From assembly GCF_000955955.1 (NCBI RefSeq), contig NZ_JYJG01000114.1:1-59350 (forward strand): a stretch of 59,350 nucleotides of DNA. The letters run 5' to 3'. Below, in pieces: positions 51,686 to 58,478 of this stretch. The stretch comes from Lentzea aerocolonigenes (GTDB lineage: Bacteria > Actinomycetota > Actinomycetes > Mycobacteriales > Pseudonocardiaceae). The stretch's first letter is position 1, and every line of letters begins with the position of its first letter. Both the position numbers and the translations under genes were made by a program. The notes under the pieces are model-generated. The model saw only the letters and a program-made list of their open reading frames with translations, ran no database searches and was not told the DNA's origin.

Positions 51686-52095
51686 CGGTCTTCCCCCGAT
51701 AAATAGCTCTTCGTGTCATTCCATAGCGGTCACCTGTTCTCCCCCAAAGAGCGGCACCGGCCGTAGGGTATATCGCTCCATCGGGGTGAGTCGCGATCTC
51801 AGAATGGCGATTTTCACTCGTTCGGCCCAACGTACTGCCGCATGCCCGTGACAACCGGAGCAATGGCGTGCCTGCGATCGCCGCGTCCGTTCGGCGAAGC
51901 GGCCCAACGAGGGGCCGCATGAGGTGACAGCCGGTGACCGGGCCCATGATCACTCTCGGTGAACCGGTGCGGGAGTTCATAGCCCCATAAGCGAATCGGC
52001 AATTGCCCATGCTGCCGGGAACAGTTCCCCTATCTGCTGGGAAACCCCGCTACCTAGCCTCTGGAACGCACTCGGGGACGACTGGAGGGGGACTT
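51686..52095. promoter_or_regulatory. 410-base divergent regulatory region of the N-hydroxylase cluster
   Basis: No gene of convincing length or codon use is present. The region should hold promoters for the response regulator (left) and the N-hydroxylase operon (right). The right end contains the palindrome at 52017-52029, a TAGCCT at 52055-52060 placed like a -10 box, and the GGAGGGG ribosome site at 52084-52090. The length of the gap suggests more regulator sites than I can define by eye. Confidence 0.55.
52017..52029 (+). promoter_or_regulatory. GGGAACNGTTCC palindrome upstream of first N-hydroxylase
   Basis: GGGAACAGTTCCC is a 6-bp inverted repeat with 1-base centre, 67 bases before the GTG at 52096. 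The same box, with similar flanking bases and at nearly the same distance, precedes the second N-hydroxylase (58402-58414). It is a good candidate for a shared activator or ECF-sigma recognition site. Confidence 0.65.
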
Positions 52096-53370
52096 GTGAC
52101 TGTCCAAGACGTGGGCGTACTGGCGATCGGCGCTGGCCCGGCGAACCTCGCCCTGGCCGTCGCGATCGAGGAGTCCGGGGCGCGGGAACTGGCGGGCGAT
52201 ACGCTCGTGCTGGAGCAGTACGAGGACATCAAGTGGCAGCGCGGCACGCTGATGCCGTGGGCGCGCAGCCAGGTCTCGTTCCTCAAGGACCTGGTGACCT
52301 TGCGCAACCCGACCAGCCGCTTCTCGTTCCTGAGCTTCCTGTACGAGCAGGGCAGGCTCGACGAGTTCGTGAACCTCGGCACCTTCCACCCGTACCGCTG
52401 GGAGATGTCGGACTACCTGCAGTGGGTCGCGTCCTCTTTGGACCGTGTGCAGGTGCGCTACAACGCGAAAGCCGGGCGCATCGAGCCCACCGTCGAGAAC
52501 GGCGTGATCACCGGGTGGACCGTGACGCTCGCGAACGGCGACGTGATCCGGTGCCGTGACCTGGTCGTCGGCGGTGGCCGCGACGCGCACGTGCCCGCCG
52601 TGTTCGCCGGCCTGCCCACCGAGAAGGTCCTGCACAGCTCGCAGTATCTGAACCGCATCGGTGACGTGCCGAAGGACCGGCCGCTGCACGCCGTCGTGGT
52701 GGGTGGCGCGCAGAGTGCCGCCGAGATGTTCTACGCGCTGCACGGAGACCTGCCCGACAGCCGGGTCACGATGGTGGTGCGGTCGATCGGCCTGCAGAAC
52801 TACCAGACCAGCAAGTTCATCAACGAGGCGTTCTTCCCGTCCTATGTGGACGAGTTCTACGACACGCCGGAAGAGGTGCGCGCGCAGATCCTCGACGAGA
52901 TGCGGTTCGCGAACTACGCGGGTCTCGCGCCGCCGTTCCTCGACGAGCTCTACACGATGCTCTACCAGCAGAAGGCGTTGGGGCCGCAGCGTTCCAGCGT
53001 CCGGTCGATGACCGAGGTCGGCGGCGCCAGGATGGACGGCGACGAGGTCGTGCTCGACCTGCACGACCGCAGGACCGGCAAGGTCGAGCCGGTGCGCTGC
53101 GACCTCGTGGTGCTCGGCACCGGCTACGACCAGCGGATGCCCGCGATGGCGAGGGATCTCGCCTCGCAGCTCGGTCTGGACGACATCGCCGTGAGCCGCC
53201 AGTACCGCGTCGACATCGGCGACGCGGCGTGGGGCGCGCTGTACCTGCAGGGCGTCAACGAGAAGACGCACGGCATGTCCGACTCGTTGATCAGCGTGCT
53301 CGCCCACCGCTCGCAGGACATCGTCAACGACCTGCTCGCCCGCCGCACCGCCGAGCTGAGGACCGCCTGA
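52096..53370 (+). CDS. L-lysine N6- / L-ornithine N5-hydroxylase-type flavoprotein
   Basis: 424 residues from the GTG at 52096 with GGAGGGG five bases upstream. FAD motif VGVLAIGAGPANLALAVAIE at residues 6-25, and WARSQVSFLKDLVTLRNPTS, the substrate/FAD signature of the IucD/MbtG/PvdA family. NADPH-binding motif HAVVVGGAQSAAEMFYALHG near residue 200, and C-terminal LGTGYDQRMPAMA. It should hydroxylate the side-chain amine of Lys or Orn with NADPH and oxygen. It heads a tightly coupled operon, its stop overlapping the ATG of the MetRS-like gene, which points to N6-hydroxylysine as an N-N bond precursor rather than a siderophore precursor. Confidence 0.9.
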   Translation: MTVQDVGVLAIGAGPANLALAVAIEESGARELAGDTLVLEQYEDIKWQRGTLMPWARSQVSFLKDLVTLRNPTSRFSFLSFLYEQGRLDEFVNLGTFHPYRWEMSDYLQWVASSLDRVQVRYNAKAGRIEPTVENGVITGWTVTLANGDVIRCRDLVVGGGRDAHVPAVFAGLPTEKVLHSSQYLNRIGDVPKDRPLHAVVVGGAQSAAEMFYALHGDLPDSRVTMVVRSIGLQNYQTSKFINEAFFPSYVDEFYDTPEEVRAQILDEMRFANYAGLAPPFLDELYTMLYQQKALGPQRSSVRSMTEVGGARMDGDEVVLDLHDRRTGKVEPVRCDLVVLGTGYDQRMPAMARDLASQLGLDDIAVSRQYRVDIGDAAWGALYLQGVNEKTHGMSDSLISVLAHRSQDIVNDLLARRTAELRTA

Positions 53371-54890
53371 TGAGCAAGCTTCTCGTGATCGCCCCCGGCC
53401 CGACGGCGAACGGCGACCTGCACCTCGGCCACCTCGCCGGCCCGTTCCTCGCCGCGGACATCTGTGCGCGGTACGCCCGTGCCGCCGGGTGCGACGTGCT
53501 GTTCGGCACCGGCATCCACTCGACGCAGAACTACATCGTCACCACCGCGCGCCGCCTCGGAGTGAAGCCCGAGGACCTGCGCGAGAAGTCGGCGGGGCAG
53601 GTCGAGGCGTCGCTCGCGGCGATGGACATCCAGCCGGACGGGTTCGTGCGGTTCGACGAGCGGTACGTCAAGACCGTCGTCACCTTCTTCGACCGCCTGC
53701 ACAGCGCGGGCAAGCTGCGGCTGCGCGCGGTGAAGTTCCCGTACTCGCCGCGCACGGGGGAGTTCCTCACCGACGCGTACGTGCGCGGCGGCTGCCCGGT
53801 GTGCCTGACCGACGGCTGCGCCGGGCTGTGCGAGGGCTGCGGCCACTGGATCGCCTCGGGCGAGCTGGTCGACCCGAAGTCCACATTGGACCCTTCGGAC
53901 CCGGTCGAGCTGCGCGAGGAGAAGGTGCTCGTCCTGCCGGTCGAGGAGTACCGGGCGGGGCTGGAGGAGTTCTTCGCCCGGCACGCGCCGACGTTGCGGC
54001 CTCGTCTCGCCCGGATGATCGAGGAGATGCTGGCGCGGCCGTTGCCGGACTACCCGGTCACGCTGCCGATCTCCTGGGGCATCCCGGCGCCGTTCCCGGA
54101 GGTCGCGGGTCAGGTGTTCTACTCGGACACCGAGACGATCACCTGGAGCATCCACGCCTCCGCGCTGGCCGCCCAGGCCCGTGGTGAGGTGCTGGAGAGC
54201 GACGACCAGCTGTGGTTCGCCGACACCGAGGTCGTGTACTTCTTCGGCTCGGACGCGGGTTTCGCGTTCGCCGTTGCGGGCGTCGCGATGTTGCTGGCGC
54301 TGGAGCAGTACGTGCTGCCGGAGCAGTTCGTCACCAACGAGTTCTACGAGCTGGAGAACGACAAGTTCTCGACCAGCCGCGGCCACCTCGTCACCGGGCA
54401 GGAGCTGCTGGACGAGGACGTCCCGCGCGACCTGATCCGGTTCTACCTGGCCTCGACCAGCCCGGAGTTCCAGCGCACGAACTTCACCCGTGCCGCGATG
54501 GCGGAGGTGACGTCGTCGCGCCTGGTGGCGCCGTGGAACAGGATCGCGGCCAAGGTCAACGCGCTTGCGGAGTCTCCGCTGCCGGTCTCGGAACGGTCCC
54601 GTGTCGCCGCCCGGCTGATGGTCGAACGGTTCGCGGGTGCGTATGACGTGCGGCGGTTCAGCGTCACGGCGGCGGCGTTCACGCTCACCGAGCAGCTGGC
54701 CCGCCTGGACTCCTTCCCGCTCACCGCCGAGAACGCGGGCGACTTCTGCCACGAGGTCGACACGTTCCTGCGCTGCGCCGGGCCGATCCTGACCGACCTC
54801 GCCGGGAAGGCGTTGGGGGACAGCGTGATCCCGTCGACGTTCGACGCTCACGAGTTCACGCCGCGACACCTGCCGGAACTGTCCGAGTGA
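53370..54890 (+). CDS. Methionyl-tRNA-synthetase-like enzyme, putative hydrazine synthetase subunit
   Basis: 506 residues. The ATG at 53370 overlaps the preceding stop (TGATG). Class I synthetase motifs are present: HLGH at residues 18-21 (the HIGH box), and KFSTSRG at 332-338 in the KMSKS position. A zinc knuckle lies between (C142, C145, C154, C157, with an extra C150). The C-terminal part (about 370-500) is helical and divergent from a housekeeping anticodon-binding domain. Context in a biosynthetic operon with an N-hydroxylase and a DAO-fold oxidase matches the MetRS-like half of Spb40/Tri28-type enzymes, which activate an amino acid and attach it to an N-hydroxyl group. The cupin half is missing here. 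A second housekeeping MetRS is expected elsewhere in the genome. Confidence 0.85.
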   Translation: MSKLLVIAPGPTANGDLHLGHLAGPFLAADICARYARAAGCDVLFGTGIHSTQNYIVTTARRLGVKPEDLREKSAGQVEASLAAMDIQPDGFVRFDERYVKTVVTFFDRLHSAGKLRLRAVKFPYSPRTGEFLTDAYVRGGCPVCLTDGCAGLCEGCGHWIASGELVDPKSTLDPSDPVELREEKVLVLPVEEYRAGLEEFFARHAPTLRPRLARMIEEMLARPLPDYPVTLPISWGIPAPFPEVAGQVFYSDTETITWSIHASALAAQARGEVLESDDQLWFADTEVVYFFGSDAGFAFAVAGVAMLLALEQYVLPEQFVTNEFYELENDKFSTSRGHLVTGQELLDEDVPRDLIRFYLASTSPEFQRTNFTRAAMAEVTSSRLVAPWNRIAAKVNALAESPLPVSERSRVAARLMVERFAGAYDVRRFSVTAAAFTLTEQLARLDSFPLTAENAGDFCHEVDTFLRCAGPILTDLAGKALGDSVIPSTFDAHEFTPRHLPELSE

Positions 54891-55933
54891 TGGCCAGAGT
54901 CGTCATCGTCGGAGCCGGCGTCACCGGCTTGCTGACGGCGGTCGAGTGCGCACTCGCCGGGCATCGGGTGACGGTGCTCGACCGCCGCAGCATCCCCAGT
55001 CCGGTGTCCACGTCGTTCGACCAGCACCGCGCGCTCCGGACGTTCGTCCCGGGCGACGTGGACGCCACCCTCGCCCGCGTCGCCGCACACCGGCGCTGGC
55101 TCGAGCTGGAGTCCTTGCTGGACACCAGGTTCTACCGCCGGGTCGGCGTCGTCACGGCCTGGCCGCGCGCCGAAGCCGTGGCGATGGCCGAGCAGGCGGC
55201 GAGGTGCGGGCTGCCCGTCGAGACGGTGGAGCCGGAGAAGCTGCCGCACCTGGTCCTCGCCGACGACACGGCCGGCGTGCTGGAGATCGACGCCGGAGTG
55301 CTGCTCGCCGAACGCGTGCTGGTCGCCGCCGTGCGCTGGCTGATCGAGCACCCGCTCGTGTCGTTGCGCCCCAACAGCCGGGTCGTCGCCGTCGACACCG
55401 GCCGGGTCGAGGTCGAGGGCGGCAGCACGGTCCACGCGGATCTGGTGCTGGTCGCCGAAGGTCCCTGGACGACCGAGCTGGTCGACGTCCCGGTTCGCGT
55501 GCACCGCCAGACCATGGTGTACCTGCGGCCGCCCGAGCGGCTCATGCAGTGGTGGGAGAACGCTCCTGGTGCCGGACGGCTCGGCCGGGACGGCCGGGGG
55601 TGGCTGCTGCCGCCGGGCGACGGCACCCTGCTGAAGATCAGCTCCGACGCCGTGCGCCGCGAAGTGGCCTCCGTCGACAGCGACGAGCTCGACCACAGGT
55701 GGGTCGACCGCCTGCTCGCCGCGTCCATCGTGTCCGATGTGGACAGATACACCGTGGTCGCGGTCAAACACTGCCACTACACCACCGACGCCGCCACGGG
55801 TGGCGCGCTGCTCACCGAGGTGGCTCCGGCCGTCTGGGCACGGGCGGCCTGCGGTGGGTCCGGTTTCGCCACGGCACCGCTGGTCGCCGGACGGATCGTC
55901 GATGCCCTGCACGCCTTTGAGGAGGCAGCCTGA
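54890..55933 (+). CDS. FAD-dependent amine/D-amino-acid oxidase-fold enzyme
   Basis: 347 residues. The ATG at 54890 overlaps the previous stop; a GTG lies 3 bases upstream. FAD Rossmann motif RVVIVGAGVTGLLTAVECAL at residues 3-22. The DAO-family middle (DTAGVLEIDAGVLLAERVLV) and the C-terminal FAD loop AACGGSGFATAPLVAGRIVD are also clear. In s56-p1 and triacsin pathways a homologous flavoenzyme cleaves the hydrazine-linked lysine adduct to a hydrazino acid and 2-aminoadipate semialdehyde, and I propose the same role here. No covalent-FAD cysteine is obvious. Confidence 0.85.
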   Translation: MARVVIVGAGVTGLLTAVECALAGHRVTVLDRRSIPSPVSTSFDQHRALRTFVPGDVDATLARVAAHRRWLELESLLDTRFYRRVGVVTAWPRAEAVAMAEQAARCGLPVETVEPEKLPHLVLADDTAGVLEIDAGVLLAERVLVAAVRWLIEHPLVSLRPNSRVVAVDTGRVEVEGGSTVHADLVLVAEGPWTTELVDVPVRVHRQTMVYLRPPERLMQWWENAPGAGRLGRDGRGWLLPPGDGTLLKISSDAVRREVASVDSDELDHRWVDRLLAASIVSDVDRYTVVAVKHCHYTTDAATGGALLTEVAPAVWARAACGGSGFATAPLVAGRIVDALHAFEEAA

Positions 55934-57153
55934 TGTCCACTGACAGCGGAGTTCTCGCCACGTTGCGAGCGACTCCCACACCAGTCCGCTACCTCCTCGG
56001 CGGCGTGCTGATCAACCAGCTCGGCGCCTTCGTCCAGACGTTCATCCTGCTGTACCTGACCTTCCGCGGCGACGCGCTCGGCATCGCCGGGCTGTCGCTG
56101 GCCGCGTACAGCGTCGGGTCGATCTTCGGCACGCTGCTCGGCGGCGAGCTCACGCACCGGTTCGGGCCGCGCACGACGATCACGATGGCCATGCTGGCGT
56201 CCGCGCCGCTGGTGGCGTCGATCCCGTTCGTGGCCACGATCCCGGTGGTGTTGTTCCTGGTCGTCGGCCTCGCCGGGCTCGTCACCCAGACATACCGGCC
56301 GGCCGCCGCGGTGCTGCTCAGCGACCTGATGCCGGAAGAGCACCAGGTGATGGCGTTCTCGATGATGCGCATCGCGCTGAACACCGGTGCCGCGGTGGCC
56401 CCGCTCATCGCCGCCGGGCTGATCCTGATCGACTGGGACCTGCTCTTCTACCTCGACGGTGCGACGGCGCTGCTCTACGGGTTGCTGGCATACCTGCTGC
56501 TGCCGCGCGTCGAGGCTCCGAAGGACGACGAAGAGAAGAAGCCCGCGGTGGACGCCCGCGCGGCCTACGCGAGGATGGCGGGCGACCGGAAGTACCTCGC
56601 CTATCTCGCGGCGGTGTTCCTCGGCACGATCGCCTACGCGCAGTCGGTCACCGCGCTGCCGCTGGAGATCGTCGCGGACAAGTACCCGACCAGCCTCTAC
56701 AGCGCGGTGCTCACGGTCTCGTCGCTCGTGCTCATCACGTGCGAGCTGAAGATCACGTCGTACATCGTCAAGATCCCGCAGCACATCGCGGTGTTCGCCG
56801 GGCACATGGTGAACTCGCTCGGCTTCGTCCTCTACGCGCTGGCGTTCCAGTCCGGAACGTTCGTGATCCTCGGCGCGGTGTTCGCGGTGAGCGGCCTGAT
56901 GATCGCCGGCCCGACGATGTTCGCGCACCCGGCGAAGTTCCCGGCCGAGTACAAGTCCCGCTACATCGGCACGATGCAGGCGGTCATCGGACTCGCCTCC
57001 GCGATCGGCCCGCTGTTCGGCGTGTTCACGTTCAACTCCCTCGGCGGCGCGTTCTGGATCGTCATCGCGCTGGTGAACGGCGTCGCGGGCCTGCTCGCGG
57101 TGTACGGCGTCCGGGAAGCCCAGAAGGAACCCGTCGAAGCAGGTGCGGCATGA
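55933..57153 (+). CDS. MFS transporter of the N-hydroxylase cluster
   Basis: 406 residues with about 12 membrane helices. The loop GGELTHRFGPRTTITMAMLA after helix 2 carries the MFS motif. It starts by overlap with the oxidase stop and ends by overlap (ATGA) with the ATP-grasp gene, so it belongs to the same operon. It most likely exports the cluster product or protects the producer. The closest layout is that of DHA1/MdtH-type exporters. Confidence 0.88.
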   Translation: MSTDSGVLATLRATPTPVRYLLGGVLINQLGAFVQTFILLYLTFRGDALGIAGLSLAAYSVGSIFGTLLGGELTHRFGPRTTITMAMLASAPLVASIPFVATIPVVLFLVVGLAGLVTQTYRPAAAVLLSDLMPEEHQVMAFSMMRIALNTGAAVAPLIAAGLILIDWDLLFYLDGATALLYGLLAYLLLPRVEAPKDDEEKKPAVDARAAYARMAGDRKYLAYLAAVFLGTIAYAQSVTALPLEIVADKYPTSLYSAVLTVSSLVLITCELKITSYIVKIPQHIAVFAGHMVNSLGFVLYALAFQSGTFVILGAVFAVSGLMIAGPTMFAHPAKFPAEYKSRYIGTMQAVIGLASAIGPLFGVFTFNSLGGAFWIVIALVNGVAGLLAVYGVREAQKEPVEAGAA

Positions 57154-58388
57154 GGCCCGTCCTCGTCGTCGGGTTCGTCGGCGTCACGATCGGCCTGGTC
57201 GCGGACTTCCAGCCGGACGACTCGGTGATCTACGTCGAGGAACCGGACGTGATCCGCAAGCGGCACGTGCGCGACCAGATCGAGGGCGTCGGGTTCGTCC
57301 GCGGCCTGATCGAGTGGGAGTACCTCACCCCGGGCAAGGCCGACGAGTTCTTCCACACCCACCGCGACCTCGACCCCGCTGCGATCATCCCGGCGATCGA
57401 GTACGCGACGCCGTTCGCCGCCCGTCTCGCCGAACGCTACGGCCTGCCCGGCGCGACGTTCGGCGCGGCGGAGATCATGCGGGACAAGACGTTGCTGCGC
57501 CAGGTCACCGCTTCCGCCGGCATCCGCAACCCGGTCAGCGTCCGGGTGACGAGCCCGGCGGACGTGCTGGCGTTCATGCGAGGCCACCGGTCGATCGTGC
57601 TCAAGCCGTCGAACCGTCAGGCGGCCGTGGGCACGCAGGTGATCCACGACCCGGACGACATCGACGAGGCGTGGGCGCATTGCACGGCACAGGACGAGGG
57701 CATCTTCGTCCCGGACCGGCCGATGGAGCTCTCGATGCTCGCCGAGGAGTTCGTCGAGGGCGAGGAGTTCAGCGTCGAGATGCTGGTGCGCGGCGGAGAA
57801 CCGTTGTGGGCCAACACCACCGGCAAACAGCTCGTGCCCGGACCGTTGCCGGTCGAGCTCGCGCACATCGTGCCCGCGGACATCCCGGCCGACCTGGACG
57901 AGCTGCTGAAGGAGGAGACCGCGCGGGTGATCGACGCCGCCGGGTTCCGCGACGGCATCGTGCACTGCGAGTGGATCGTCTCGGACGGCGTCCCGCACCT
58001 CGTCGAGTGCGCGGGAAGGCTGGCAGGGGACGGGATTCTGGACGTCATCCAGCTCGCCTACCCGGTCGAGCTGCTGCGCTGCTACTACGCGGTGCTGAAG
58101 GGCGAGGACCCGCCCAGTGACCTGCCCGCGAGGGCGAAATCCGGTGCGGCCGTGAGGTTTCTGACGATCGAACCCGGTGTCGTCGAGAGCATCGACGGCG
58201 TGGGCGAGGCACGGCAGCTCGACGGTGTGCACCTGGTGCAGGTGACGGTCGCGCCGGGGGAGAAGTTCGACGGACTCAGGAGCTCCTGGGACCGTGCGGG
58301 CATCGTCATGGCCACCGGCGACACGGCCGCGGTTGCGTTGCGCTGCGCGGAAAACGCCGTGGCGGCCGTCCACATCGAAGTCCGGTAA
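57150..58388 (+). CDS. ATP-grasp ligase
   Basis: 412 residues. ATP-grasp features: the A-loop Lys in RSIVLKPSNRQAAVGTQV near residue 150, LAEEFVEGEEFSVEMLVRGG near residue 200, and the Mg/ATP site HLVECAGRLAGDGILDVI near residue 285, where the usual Asn of E-x-N is replaced. Such carboxylate-amine ligases of the carnosine synthase/BtrJ/TabS type join amino acids by acyl-phosphate. In this operon it may form an amide between an amino acid and a hydrazino or N-hydroxy acid. The gene is the last of the first operon, followed by a perfect 18-bp palindrome. Confidence 0.88.
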   Translation: MRPVLVVGFVGVTIGLVADFQPDDSVIYVEEPDVIRKRHVRDQIEGVGFVRGLIEWEYLTPGKADEFFHTHRDLDPAAIIPAIEYATPFAARLAERYGLPGATFGAAEIMRDKTLLRQVTASAGIRNPVSVRVTSPADVLAFMRGHRSIVLKPSNRQAAVGTQVIHDPDDIDEAWAHCTAQDEGIFVPDRPMELSMLAEEFVEGEEFSVEMLVRGGEPLWANTTGKQLVPGPLPVELAHIVPADIPADLDELLKEETARVIDAAGFRDGIVHCEWIVSDGVPHLVECAGRLAGDGILDVIQLAYPVELLRCYYAVLKGEDPPSDLPARAKSGAAVRFLTIEPGVVESIDGVGEARQLDGVHLVQVTVAPGEKFDGLRSSWDRAGIVMATGDTAAVALRCAENAVAAVHIEVR

Positions 58389-58406
58389 TTCCCGACCGGT
58401 CGGGAA
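58389..58406 (+). terminator. Perfect 18-bp palindrome after the ATP-grasp gene
   Basis: TTCCCGACCGGTCGGGAA begins directly after the TAA at 58386-58388. It could be a weak hairpin terminator of the first operon. It overlaps the GGGAAC box of the next promoter, so it may also be an operator. Confidence 0.5.
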
Positions 58407-58414
58407 CGGTTCCT
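58402..58414 (+). promoter_or_regulatory. Second GGGAACNGTTCC box upstream of second N-hydroxylase
   Basis: GGGAACGGTTCCT lies 65 bases before the GTG at 58479. Downstream, GTCTAGCTTC at 58437-58446 matches ACCTAGCCTC at 52052-52061 of the first promoter at nearly the same distance from the start (40 and 42 bases from CTAGC). The two promoters appear to be copies under one regulator. Confidence 0.65.
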
Positions 58415-58478
58415 CTTCATCTTGGGGAACTTCGTTGTCTAGCTTCATTTCTGGCTGCGAAACCATCGAGGGGGCACT

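Noticed and set aside
53370..54890. Housekeeping methionyl-tRNA synthetase
   Set aside because: It is embedded by stop/start overlaps in a biosynthetic operon and its C-terminal region is divergent. The KFSTS form of the KMSKS box alone does not decide, since real MetRS proteins can vary there.
52096..58388. Hydroxamate siderophore cluster
   Set aside because: The N-hydroxylase alone would allow it, but there is no acetyl/formyltransferase, NIS synthetase, NRPS or siderophore uptake gene in view. The MetRS-like and DAO-like genes fit N-N bond formation better. The part beyond the right edge could still change this.
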